DNA of 10,669 nucleotides from Bacteroidia bacterium (GTDB taxonomy: Bacteria > Bacteroidota > Bacteroidia > Bacteroidales > Azobacteroidaceae): positions 1-10,669 of the forward strand of contig BNXB01000044.1 in the NCBI GenBank assembly GCA_025999255.1, written 5' to 3'. A program made the translations under genes and the position numbers. The notes under the pieces were generated by a model, which searched no databases, was not told the origin of the DNA, and saw nothing but the letters and a program-made list of their open reading frames with translations. The number at the start of each line of letters is the position of its first letter. Positions within the stretch are counted from its first letter, which is position 1. Below, one piece after another: positions 1 to 6,951 of this stretch.

Positions 1-41
1 AAATTGAGGCAAATCCCAAAGTACAATAAATTTCTTTGAGA

Positions 42-87
42 GTCTCTAATAGGTCTCTGAATGTTTTGGAGAATAGTTGGAGAATGA
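42..87. repeat. Two pairs of imperfect 11-bp direct repeats at the gene-free left edge
   Basis: The first 101 bases hold no supportable gene. Inside them lie GTCTCTAATAG (42-52) followed directly by GTCTCTGAATG (53-63), 8 of 11 identical. Next come TTGGAGAATAG (66-76) and TTGGAGAATGA (77-87), 9 of 11 identical. Both pairs have an 11-base period. Closely spaced repeats with such a period can be protein-binding sites or recombinase arm sites, and they lie beside the truncated end of the ClbS-like remnant. Function is unknown, and chance in AT-rich DNA is possible. Confidence 0.35.
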
Positions 88-101
88 TAGCCCGAAATGT
101 A

Positions 102-356
102 TTAAACGCAGTTTACCGGATGGTTACCAAAGGATTTTTTAGCAAATAATTCATCATTGGAAAATGTTTCAATCAAATTCATTACTTTTTCATGACTTGT
201 TTTTAACATCTCTTTTGAATCAATTAATGAAGTAGTTTGGTGTTTTTTCCAAAATTCAACATTCATTTCGGGATAGTTTTTCCAATTATATGGCTCAGGT
301 AGAAACGGTTGTTGTTTACCATTTTGATTGGCGTTTATCCAATTTAACAATAAATG
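102..356 (-). pseudogene. Remnant of a ClbS/DfsB-family (DUF1706) protein, both ends missing
   Basis: The translation contains a run typical of the middle of ClbS/DfsB four-helix-bundle proteins: a helix with LLNWINANQNGK, then FLPEPYNWKNYPEMN, then VEFWKKHQ, and a second helix ending in ETFSNDELFAKK. ClbS from the colibactin cluster hydrolyses the colibactin cyclopropane warhead; most family members have no assigned role. Intact members are about 165-170 residues. Here only about 80 central residues remain. The N-terminal third is absent: upstream of about 356 the frame runs into the 3' end of the nuclease-like gene and no longer resembles the family, and the only in-frame start nearby is a TTG at 350. 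The usual C-terminal segment after the DELF helix, with WTG and SATSSHYDWA-like motifs, is replaced by eight unrelated residues and a stop at 102-104. I saw no continuation in the other frames downstream. I call it a non-functional fragment left by recombination. Family assignment is from memory of the pattern. Confidence 0.7.
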
Positions 357-367
357 AATCGCCGCCG

Positions 368-1075
368 TTATGATTTTAGAATTTCCGTTAATTCTTTGAC
401 TTCTTTTGTGGACAACCGGGTTAATTGCTGTGCAATGCCTTGTATTTTAGAAACTCCGTCTTCGAGTAAATATGTTTGAGAGCCTGAAAACTCCCATAAT
501 TCAAAACCTAAATCTTCAATTTCTTTATTAGACATTTTGTAGCCCTTTGAAGAAAGGGTTGATAAACGATTGAATGCGCTAATAGTAGCTTTAATCTGTG
601 TAGAAATTCCTATTGGTTGCCTGCTAAAAATACAACATTGTTTAATAATATACCTGTCAATAAAATCTTGTATCGATTTTATGGCAATAATGGTCTTTAA
701 CGATTCTAACAATTGCTTTGTTGCATTTTGCCTTACATCATCTCTATCACTTTTTTCTTTCAATTCATTTAGCAGAAAATATTCATTATTGTTAGAATAG
801 ACAATAAGGTCGCACCTTTTTTTGCCTTTTTGAAATGCGTGTGATAAATTGGTAAAAAATCTGTCATAATTAATAATGGTTATAGATAATTGTTGAGGAT
901 TGTAGTATCGTGCTTCACCATTATGTGGTGTAGTATGTAACACAATGTTTTCACTATCCCTATTGTCTTCTATTTCAAAGTACAATTCATTTGTATTTAT
1001 TGTGATATCTGCAATTGTAGAAACAGGTAAAGCATAATGAGTCGTAAATTCATTTTTAAGTAAATTCTCCATCAT
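368..1075 (-). CDS. Putative PD-(D/E)XK-type nuclease, partner of the upstream AAA ATPase
   Basis: A 235-residue soluble protein with no signal peptide or membrane segment. The informative stretch is residues 85-121: a strand ending in Asp89 (KKRCDLIVY), a short turn, then a hydrophobic strand ending in Glu104-Leu-Lys106 (YFLLNELKEK), followed by a helix with Gln116 and Gln121 (VRQNATKQLLES). D-x14-ExK followed by a Gln-containing helix is the layout of the PD-(D/E)XK nuclease core. The N-terminal 80 and C-terminal 110 residues resemble nothing I recognise. The start ATG (1075-1073; a second ATG follows at once) overlaps the ATPase stop by one base (TAATG), so translation is probably coupled and the products probably act together. 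Genes for an ABC-like ATPase paired with a small nuclease are common in anti-phage defence, which is the inferred role. The nuclease call rests on the motif alone. The active-site order is complete, so it may be catalytically competent. It stops a few bases before the ClbS-like remnant. Confidence 0.75.
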   Translation of the reverse strand: MMENLLKNEFTTHYALPVSTIADITINTNELYFEIEDNRDSENIVLHTTPHNGEARYYNPQQLSITIINYDRFFTNLSHAFQKGKKRCDLIVYSNNNEYFLLNELKEKSDRDDVRQNATKQLLESLKTIIAIKSIQDFIDRYIIKQCCIFSRQPIGISTQIKATISAFNRLSTLSSKGYKMSNKEIEDLGFELWEFSGSQTYLLEDGVSKIQGIAQQLTRLSTKEVKELTEILKS

Positions 1076-2205
1076 TATAATTTATTGTATTCGTCGTAAA
1101 TATTATTAATTGTGTCCGAAAGCACGTTGGTATTTATCAACCGTTCATTTTGAATTTTTAAATCATTGATTTCTCCGTATTCTACTTGATAAACAGCAAT
1201 ATCATCATAATTCAATTTTGCACCCCCTACCAATTTGTTTTTATCATGCGCTTTTATCAATAAATTCAAATGGTTGATAATATACGGACTGTGAGTTGCC
1301 AACATAACAGACATATTATAGTCGTTATGTTTTTCAACAAGGCAACGGCTTACAATGAAATTTATCAAACTTCGCTGACTTTCCGGATATAAACTTAATT
1401 CGGGCTCTTCTATGTGAATGTGAATGTTTTTGTGTTTTATGTCGCCAATATTTTGAGTTGCCTTAAAATCTTTCAAACTGTCGTTGCGGCGCATATAATC
1501 AAATACAATATCATTAAATCTGTCCTTAAAATCATAGTGTTTTGAGAAATACTCAACAATTATCGACAATGGTATTAATGTTTGAGTACCCGAAGAAGCA
1601 TTATACAGATTTATTGCATATTTTTCGGTGTTATTGATATTTTCAATTTCATATTTCGGAATGCCATTTACTTTTTTCGCCACAAATTTAATCCCCAGAT
1701 AATCAATATCTAATTGAACTATTTTGTTGAGGGACAATAATGTATCGTCTAATGTTTCTTTTAAATAGAAATCAGATTGCAAGCTTACCTTATTTGCAAG
1801 AATATCAGGGATAATATTTCTTTTATCAGCAATAAAACACATTTTTTCCAAACTCAACTCTTCCTGTGATACTATCGGCGAAGTTCCAAGTTTGCTCTTG
1901 TAGTGAATTGTAGTTTCACCTTTCTTATAAACAATTTCGGTATTATTTTTCAAGTATTCTATTAAACCGTTATCATTCAATAATGCTTTAAAATCAAACG
2001 AAAAAGGCGATTTTGATATATTGGCGTGTTTAAGATATGAACGAATATTTACCCATTTATAAATCCAACGAAACAGCACAATTACTTTCATAATCGTACT
2101 TTTACCACTGCCCGACTCACCGATAAAAACGGTAAATGGACTGATATTTTGAATCTCAATGTCCTTAATGGGGCCGAAATTGCGTATGATAATTGATTCT
2201 TGCAT
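1075..2205 (-). CDS. ABC/OLD-like AAA-family ATPase (AAA_15/AAA_21 type), putative defence component
   Basis: A 376-residue cytoplasmic ATPase with all parts of an SMC/ABC-like head. The N-terminal strand (IIIRNFGPIKDIEIQNI) leads into the Walker A loop GESGSGKST (29-37). There is an FIADKRNIIPD segment near 124-134, an ABC-signature-like SSGTQTLIPL (204-213), Walker B with catalytic glutamate IHIEEPELSLYP (263-274, Glu266/267), and an H-loop LATHSPYI (302-309, His305). There is no C-terminal TOPRIM domain, so it is not a full OLD nuclease; the nuclease function seems to sit on the next gene. The insert between Walker A and the signature is short, with no long coiled coil, which argues against an SMC or RecF protein. 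Such ATPases sense or gate partner effectors in systems such as Septu or PARIS, where the partner has an HNH or TOPRIM-like domain. The partner here looks like a PD-(D/E)XK protein, so the pair is not obviously one of those. Start: ATG at 2205, 17 bases after a TAnnTTTG element. Confidence 0.92.
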   Translation of the reverse strand: MQESIIIRNFGPIKDIEIQNISPFTVFIGESGSGKSTIMKVIVLFRWIYKWVNIRSYLKHANISKSPFSFDFKALLNDNGLIEYLKNNTEIVYKKGETTIHYKSKLGTSPIVSQEELSLEKMCFIADKRNIIPDILANKVSLQSDFYLKETLDDTLLSLNKIVQLDIDYLGIKFVAKKVNGIPKYEIENINNTEKYAINLYNASSGTQTLIPLSIIVEYFSKHYDFKDRFNDIVFDYMRRNDSLKDFKATQNIGDIKHKNIHIHIEEPELSLYPESQRSLINFIVSRCLVEKHNDYNMSVMLATHSPYIINHLNLLIKAHDKNKLVGGAKLNYDDIAVYQVEYGEINDLKIQNERLINTNVLSDTINNIYDEYNKL

Positions 2206-2221
2206 AAAACGAAAATTTCCA

Positions 2222-2254
2222 CAAAGTTACACTAAAATCTTTAATTTATCCACA
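2222..2254 (-). promoter_or_regulatory. Probable Bacteroidota-type promoter of the ATPase-nuclease pair
   Basis: On the minus strand TAACTTTG (2229-2222) fits the -7 consensus TAnnTTTG exactly. A TGTG (2254-2251), one mismatch from TTTG, sits 21 bases upstream at the -33 position. The ATPase ATG starts 17 bases after the -7 box, implying a leader of roughly ten bases, which is very short. The -7 match is good and the -33 match is weak. Confidence 0.5.
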
Positions 2255-2557
2255 GACTAATAGAAATCTCAGCCAAAGCGACCAAACACCTACATAAGAT
2301 TAGGAGAAATGGCTATTATTCGGGTGAAAAATGGAAAAAATATACAAAGAAGTTATTTTTCAGCCCCAGTAAAATTGAATTAACTTGTTTTATATTAGAT
2401 AGTTAGAATAGTATTTTAGATATACTTGAAAATTATGTATCTTTTTATGACAAAGATACACTTCTACACTGATTAAACATTATTCAATCCCGTCAATTTA
2501 CATATTTATTTCACAAAGATAGGTGGTATTAGTTTTACTGTCATTATATTTTTATAG
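2255..2557. other. AT-rich intergenic stretch without a supportable gene
   Basis: About 300 bases between the promoter of the ATPase pair and the promoter of the small plus-strand gene. It contains a perfect inverted repeat (2436-2460, listed separately) and two CAAAGATA sites (2451-2458 and 2514-2521). Read on the minus strand, both sites match TAnnTTTG but lack a clear -33 partner. One 24-codon reading frame (2309-2383, plus strand) with an AGGAGA upstream of its ATG is present but too short and unsupported to call. No tRNA- or riboswitch-like fold was recognised. Confidence 0.6.
2436..2460. repeat. Perfect 9-bp inverted repeat with 7-base loop
   Basis: TGTATCTTT (2436-2444) and AAAGATACA (2452-2460) are exact reverse complements separated by TTATGAC. 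The right arm with the adjoining C gives TATCTTTG on the minus strand, an exact TAnnTTTG match. The left arm gives TATCTTTT on the plus strand, one base off. It could be a dyad operator overlapping a minus-strand promoter, or a low-GC hairpin. With only two G/C bases per arm it would be a weak terminator. Confidence 0.5.
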
Positions 2558-2589
2558 TTAGGTTTTTAAATATAATTATTATACATTTG
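2558..2589 (+). promoter_or_regulatory. Probable Bacteroidota-type promoter of the small coiled-coil gene
   Basis: TACATTTG (2582-2589) matches TAnnTTTG exactly, and TTAG (2558-2561), one mismatch from TTTG, lies 20 bases upstream. The start codon of the 53-codon gene follows 29 bases after the -7 box, a normal leader length. This supports transcription of the short gene away from the ATPase pair. Confidence 0.5.
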
Positions 2590-2618
2590 TAAGATAATAA
2601 TATTAATCCATATAGCAA

Positions 2619-2780
2619 ATGCAAGACAGTACTACTTCAGAAATTCCCAGTATAGAATCAGACACTGATAATATCTCTCATTTTGAGGATGAACTAAAAT
2701 CCTTAAAAGAGGAAGTGAAGGAAATTAATTCCTTATTGAAGGATATTTATAGTTTACTTGAAGAAATCAAGGGTAAATAA
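2619..2780 (+). CDS. Small acidic, probably coiled-coil protein of 53 residues, function unknown
   Basis: An ATG-started frame of 53 codons ending in TAA. The first 20 or so residues are polar and Ser/Thr/Asp-rich (MQDSTTSEIPSIESD). From about residue 22 the protein becomes a regular Lys/Glu-rich amphipathic helix with Leu, Ile and Val at three- and four-residue spacing (FEDELKSLKEEVKEINSLL, then DIYSLLEEIKGK), a pattern suited to a short coiled coil or oligomerisation helix. There is no signal peptide or membrane segment. It stands alone on the plus strand, divergent from the ATPase pair and convergent with the PUL operon, behind a TTAG-N20-TACATTTG promoter-like pair. No Shine-Dalgarno is evident, which is normal in Bacteroidota. 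I do not recognise a family. The promoter and the clean heptad-like design argue that it is a gene rather than a chance frame, but it could be chance. Confidence 0.6.
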   Translation: MQDSTTSEIPSIESDTDNISHFEDELKSLKEEVKEINSLLKDIYSLLEEIKGK

Positions 2781-2798
2781 AAAAATATCTCGATAATA

Positions 2799-2819
2799 AT
2801 TTCGACCCGGTCAAGAAAT
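2799..2819. terminator. Weak hairpin between convergent gene ends, possible shared terminator
   Basis: ATTTCGAC (2799-2806) and GTC-AA-GAAAT (2810-2819) pair as an 8-bp stem with a 2-base bulge and a 3-base loop. It lies between the stop of the plus-strand small gene (2780) and the stop of the minus-strand glycosidase (2846). For minus-strand transcripts a T-rich stretch (complement of 2779-2785) follows about 14 bases later, too far for a classic terminator. Position supports the role; structure is marginal. Confidence 0.25.
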
Positions 2820-2845
2820 ACGCACATCGCTACGGAGGAGTTAAA

Positions 2846-4273
2846 TTATTCTTTCATTTTTTTGCTATTGAGATGTTTGTCGAAATAATCGATCAGCGGA
2901 AATATATTTTTATTCAGTTGTTGCATTAGTTCTATCAAAGGGTGATAATAATCAAAGTCATTATTAACAATTCCCTTGTTTGAGTCGATATTGGAAGGAT
3001 CAACTCCTTTAGCTGTCGGATCATTATCCTGATATTTAAAATAATGCCAGCCGACACATGATTTGGATTCCAACAATGCAAGACAAAAATGTTGGTAAGC
3101 ATATCCTTTATCTTTTTGTGTATGAACTGTAAAGCCGGCTCCGGTAGTATTTGCCAATCCTGCATCCATCGCTTTCGTATAAAATTCCGTAATCATAAAA
3201 GGTCGTCCGGACTCGCTTTCCCACATGGCTAATACTTCCGGTTGGGGAGTCCAGACCCCATAATAATTGAAGGATACGATATCACAATATTTTCCAGCCG
3301 CCCGGACAATCGCTTTTACATTCTTTGCTCCTCCATGCAAACGGCTTCCCAGATACAGATGATTCGGAGCATATTTTTTCAATGCTTTGGAAACGATCGA
3401 ATAATAACGATCGGCCACATAACCGGCAAATTCTTCGCGTTCGGAGTCCGTGATTTTATCTTCAGTCAATCCTTTGTCTTTTAACCATTTTTTTGCAGCC
3501 AGATAACCTGGATCTTTTTTATTCTGAAAGGTTAAATAACCTTGTAAATTATTTAATCCCAATGGCATTTCATTATCGGAAAAAAATCCGAAAAGATTTT
3601 TATCGTCTTTATACTTCAGTACTTGTTGAGCATGTTTATCACAAAAAACTTCAAATTCCGGATCAAAGACAAAAATACATTGATTAGGGTAACCCGTATT
3701 CCCCGGAAGTTGATAGGTTCCTCCTCTTGCATTCCCATAAGAACTCATGAAATTGAGGTTCGGAGTATAGGTTAACGGTCTTCCTCCGGTCTTATTATGA
3801 TTTATAATGGATTCCGTTCTTGACCAAGATCCCGAACCATAAAATCCGTAATGATGAAGGGAATCTGCGGTAACCTGCATCCATTTTTCGTATGTGCCGA
3901 ATTTATGATTAAAAGCAGCTATATTCCGGTCGGATCGCCCCGGTTGGATGGAATTAATCACCAGTTGAAAATTCCGGTAACCTTCCGGATCAATAATCCA
4001 CCAACGTCCGTTTTGCTTTTCTACTCTGAAAAAACCGGTAGCGTTGTATTGGTTAGACAAACTACTTCCATATTGATTGATCCGGATATTTATTTTCGGT
4101 TTAAAACCGGTCATATTGTCGATAATCCGGGTATCGAACATTTCCCAAGGTACATTGGGATTCCCTTTGATCCATCTTTTCGCTTCTACTTGTATCGTTT
4201 TATAATCCGATGCGGATAATATTGTCGCAATACTCAACAAAAAGAAAGTTAATCTTGATTTTGCTTGTCTCAT
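2846..4273 (-). CDS. Exported GH50/agarase-like TIM-barrel glycoside hydrolase
   Basis: A 475-residue protein starting at ATG 4273 with a signal peptide (residues 1 to about 21, hydrophobic core FFLLSIATIL, probable cleavage after LSA). The mature start is followed by GFFRVEKQNGRWWIIDPEGY (80-99), a segment typical of GH50-like and related agarases, where a small beta-region precedes the barrel. The likely acid/base is Glu235 in FGFFSDNEMPLG, and the likely nucleophile is Glu363 in PFMITEFYTK. A late strand GWHYFKYQDND (408-418) fits the last barrel strand lining the active site. Family knowledge: GH50 enzymes act on agarose chains and typically carry a large N-terminal carbohydrate-binding part; this one is close to a bare catalytic domain. 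It probably works in the periplasm, as no lipobox is seen. It is the last gene of the operon, with its ATG 7 bases after the GH2 stop. The clan-A hydrolase call is firm. GH50 versus a neighbouring or unclassified family, and agar versus another galactan, remain open. Confidence 0.82.
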   Translation of the reverse strand: MRQAKSRLTFFLLSIATILSASDYKTIQVEAKRWIKGNPNVPWEMFDTRIIDNMTGFKPKINIRINQYGSSLSNQYNATGFFRVEKQNGRWWIIDPEGYRNFQLVINSIQPGRSDRNIAAFNHKFGTYEKWMQVTADSLHHYGFYGSGSWSRTESIINHNKTGGRPLTYTPNLNFMSSYGNARGGTYQLPGNTGYPNQCIFVFDPEFEVFCDKHAQQVLKYKDDKNLFGFFSDNEMPLGLNNLQGYLTFQNKKDPGYLAAKKWLKDKGLTEDKITDSEREEFAGYVADRYYSIVSKALKKYAPNHLYLGSRLHGGAKNVKAIVRAAGKYCDIVSFNYYGVWTPQPEVLAMWESESGRPFMITEFYTKAMDAGLANTTGAGFTVHTQKDKGYAYQHFCLALLESKSCVGWHYFKYQDNDPTAKGVDPSNIDSNKGIVNNDFDYYHPLIELMQQLNKNIFPLIDYFDKHLNSKKMKE

Positions 4274-4280
4274 AATATCA

Positions 4281-6944
4281 TTAATTTAATTTAATCAATC
4301 GAACGGCATTGAGTACAGGTTTTCCTTTTACAGCTTCAAAATCGATTGATATTCCGTTATTATCCATAACATCTATTTCGATTTTTTTTATGACGGCACG
4401 TTCAGTCCCGCATTGAGTTGCAATGTTAAAATCTTTTAAAATGTACTCATTATTTATTTTTACATGAAATAAACGGGTTTCCAGGGAATCGTAGCTGGCG
4501 TCACTCCCCAGATTATAAGCTAACGTTTCTTTTTTAGATGCCGGAACCAATTCCGCCCAATACAGGTATAGTGCGTATTTCCCTTTATCAACATCAAATT
4601 TAAACGATTCAAGACCTTCCCGTTGTGTTTGGAATAGAGGGTCTTGAGTTGTTCCCAAAATATTCAGGTCGGATGCAGGTAAATTTCCATAATTCGATTT
4701 AGGACGGAATGTATTTCCACCTACGTAACCCCAATTTCCGGCTTTATACTCTTGTTCCGGAATCCATATCGTATTTGAAATCCGGTCTTCAAAATAGCGG
4801 GAAGAACCTAACATAACGTTGATTCCGTTTACCGGTATGTTTTTACCGGTCAAAGAAGCCGGTATTAAATTGAAATCACATTGATAAAAATCCCGGATCA
4901 GATGTTCGTCTTTCATTCCGCTTGCGACAATCCGGTTTATACCATTTTCAAAAGGGATATTGATTTCTGCGACATTATTTTTAACAGGAATTTTTGTACC
5001 GAGGGATTTCCCATTTACCATAACACTAATTTCCAACAGATTTGAGTAAATGCGCAATGGTTGAACACATTTTCCATTTCCCGTTTCCACCCCGCCTCGT
5101 ATTTTCCATTCTTTGCTTCCGATCAAAATGACGGCATTTTTACTCAAGAAAGCCCGGTAATGGGAGTAAGTATCTTTGATTTTACGATCCAAACCGGTAA
5201 TTCCTTTATTATTGATATGCGGAACGGCATTTCCACGCGCTTCGGAATGAAAATCGTTCAAATTCCAAATTGCGGCTCCGGCAATATAATCCCGATCTAT
5301 GATGGTTTTTAAATAATGATCGTGATACAGATTAGCGTATTCTGCCGTATAATCAAATCTTTCCGGGCTGAAGCTATGTAAACGGGGATCTACGTCCGCG
5401 CCATATTCCGTAATGATAGAAGGTTTGTCCGGATATTTTTCATGGAACAGATCCATAAATGTATCAAATCCGGCAAATGTCCCGCCATACCAGCCTTGGT
5501 ATAAATTCCAACCGATAATCTGAGGTACATCGAACAATCCTGCGGCTTCGTAGGCAGTCATGGATCCATGGAAAGGAATCATGGTATAACGCGAAGGATC
5601 TTCTTTCCGTAATAATCCGTCGATTGTCCGGGCTTGCCTGTTCACTTCCTGACAATATTGCTTATGACGTTCTCCGGAGAAAGGAGGTCTAAGCATCACT
5701 TCATTCATATATGCCCAAATGACAACCGAAGGATGGTTAAAATCCTGTTTCACCATTTCTTTTATCATGTTCAATGAATTGTCCAGAAACTCTTGTCCTT
5801 CGGTAATGGCATTCACAATTGGTATTTCAACGGAAGTCAGGATTCCCAGTTTATCGCATAAATCCATCAGTACAGGATCTTGGGGATAATGCGATACCCG
5901 AAGAAAATTAGCTCCCATTTCTTTCAATAGGAGTATATCTTTGACGTGCATTTCGTCCCGTAAAGCAAAGCCAAAGTTCTCGTAGCACTGATGCCGGTTG
6001 GTTCCAATTAATTTCAAGGGTTTTCCATTGAGGAAGAACCCTTTATCTGCCGTAAATTCAAACCACCTGAATCCAAAACTGCTGACCACCTGATCCAGAA
6101 GTATCTTCCCTTTTTCATCCCAAACAAGGGTTTTCAAAGTATATAATACCGGTGAATCGGGAGACCACAATTGCGGATTTTTTACTTTAACCTGTTTGGA
6201 ATCATCCCATGTATCTGTGTCCGACAAAAGTCTCAAACTCCCGGATATATCGGCAATCTCTTCTCCTGAAGGTGAATAGAAATGATGTTCCAGGCGTATT
6301 TTTTCATTCCGGGGAAACTTATTGGAAAGGAAGGTCTTTACTTCCACTAAAGCTTCATCAGCGCTTACTCGAGGCGTTTTGACATACACTCCCGAAGAAG
6401 CGAAGTCGTTAGGAGAAATGTGTATCTTTTCTTTCCGTATCAAATAAACATCACGATAAATACCGCCAAAAAAAGTGAAATCGGCAGAGAGCGGAGGAAT
6501 AGCCGCATTATAGGCGTTGTCAACTTTGATTGCAAACAAATTATATGTTCCACATTTGATGAAAGGAGTTATGTTGAAGCAAAACCGGGTATATCCTCCT
6601 TTATGTTTCCCGACAAGTTGTTCGTTAACATAAAGTTCCATTTCCTGGTTTACTCCTTCAAAATAAATGTACATTGTTTTATTCTCCGATTCATTATCAA
6701 TGAATACATTTTTCCGATACCACCCGACTCCTCTATAATAACCCGGCATATCGTCCAGAGCATCTTTGTCGTTCCATGTATGTGGAATGGAAATGATTTC
6801 CCGGTTTTTATCATCAATACTTTTTTTCCATCCTTCTTCAAGCGGAGCTCTGCTGAATTTCCATGATTCGTTAATCGAATACTTTTTCTGACCGTGTACG
6901 AACACGGCGAAAAATAGCAAAGAGAATAAGAGGAGCTTCTTCAT
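4281..6944 (-). CDS. Exported GH2 beta-glycosidase with C-terminal malectin-like domain
   Basis: I place the start at ATG 6944, giving 887 residues. The longer frame opens with a TTG at 6968 inside the preceding gene, and the ATG puts a clean signal peptide (MKKLLLFSLLFFAVFVHGQ) at the N-terminus. Domain order: galactose-binding jelly roll (about 22-165, with SIPHTWN and YYRGVGWYRK), Ig-like domain (about 175-285), TIM barrel (about 289-592), a DUF4982-like Ig segment (about 605-685) and a malectin-like domain (about 700-887). The acid/base is Glu415 in VVIWAYMNEV and the nucleophile Glu513 in SIITEYGAD; both are present, so it should be active. GH2 members are retaining exo-acting beta-galactosidases, glucuronidases or mannosidases; the sequence does not settle which. 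The neighbouring agarase-like enzyme makes an exo-beta-galactosidase acting on galactan oligosaccharides the best guess. Location is probably periplasmic. It lies 7 bases after the beta-helix gene and 7 bases before the agarase-like gene. Confidence 0.95.
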   Translation of the reverse strand: MKKLLLFSLLFFAVFVHGQKKYSINESWKFSRAPLEEGWKKSIDDKNREIISIPHTWNDKDALDDMPGYYRGVGWYRKNVFIDNESENKTMYIYFEGVNQEMELYVNEQLVGKHKGGYTRFCFNITPFIKCGTYNLFAIKVDNAYNAAIPPLSADFTFFGGIYRDVYLIRKEKIHISPNDFASSGVYVKTPRVSADEALVEVKTFLSNKFPRNEKIRLEHHFYSPSGEEIADISGSLRLLSDTDTWDDSKQVKVKNPQLWSPDSPVLYTLKTLVWDEKGKILLDQVVSSFGFRWFEFTADKGFFLNGKPLKLIGTNRHQCYENFGFALRDEMHVKDILLLKEMGANFLRVSHYPQDPVLMDLCDKLGILTSVEIPIVNAITEGQEFLDNSLNMIKEMVKQDFNHPSVVIWAYMNEVMLRPPFSGERHKQYCQEVNRQARTIDGLLRKEDPSRYTMIPFHGSMTAYEAAGLFDVPQIIGWNLYQGWYGGTFAGFDTFMDLFHEKYPDKPSIITEYGADVDPRLHSFSPERFDYTAEYANLYHDHYLKTIIDRDYIAGAAIWNLNDFHSEARGNAVPHINNKGITGLDRKIKDTYSHYRAFLSKNAVILIGSKEWKIRGGVETGNGKCVQPLRIYSNLLEISVMVNGKSLGTKIPVKNNVAEINIPFENGINRIVASGMKDEHLIRDFYQCDFNLIPASLTGKNIPVNGINVMLGSSRYFEDRISNTIWIPEQEYKAGNWGYVGGNTFRPKSNYGNLPASDLNILGTTQDPLFQTQREGLESFKFDVDKGKYALYLYWAELVPASKKETLAYNLGSDASYDSLETRLFHVKINNEYILKDFNIATQCGTERAVIKKIEIDVMDNNGISIDFEAVKGKPVLNAVRLIKLN

Positions 6945-6951
6945 GCAATAA

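Noticed and set aside
1..39. Plus-strand frame KLRQIPKYNKFL then stop, as a possible 3' end of a gene to the left
   Set aside because: Only 12 codons are visible and two minus-strand frames through the same bases are equally open, so no coding call is possible.
102..140. A frameshift, rather than a deletion, at the end of the ClbS-like remnant
   Set aside because: None of the other frames downstream to base 1 shows the expected C-terminal WTG or SATSSHYDWA-like motifs.
2309..2383. 24-codon plus-strand frame with AGGAGA before its ATG (MAIIRVKNGKN...)
   Set aside because: Too short, no promoter match at the right distance, and Bacteroidota genes do not depend on Shine-Dalgarno sites; most likely chance.
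3851..4219. Plus-strand open frames inside the PUL (3851-4219, 6420-6866, 7138-7563 and others)
   Set aside because: They lie antisense to strongly supported exported enzymes and show no recognisable domain or start context; they are shadows of the real genes.
5161..5220. An NNKG motif in the GH2 barrel as evidence for beta-glucuronidase (NxK) specificity
   Set aside because: Bacteroidota GH2 beta-galactosidases also carry an NDKG in the corresponding place, so it does not separate the two activities.
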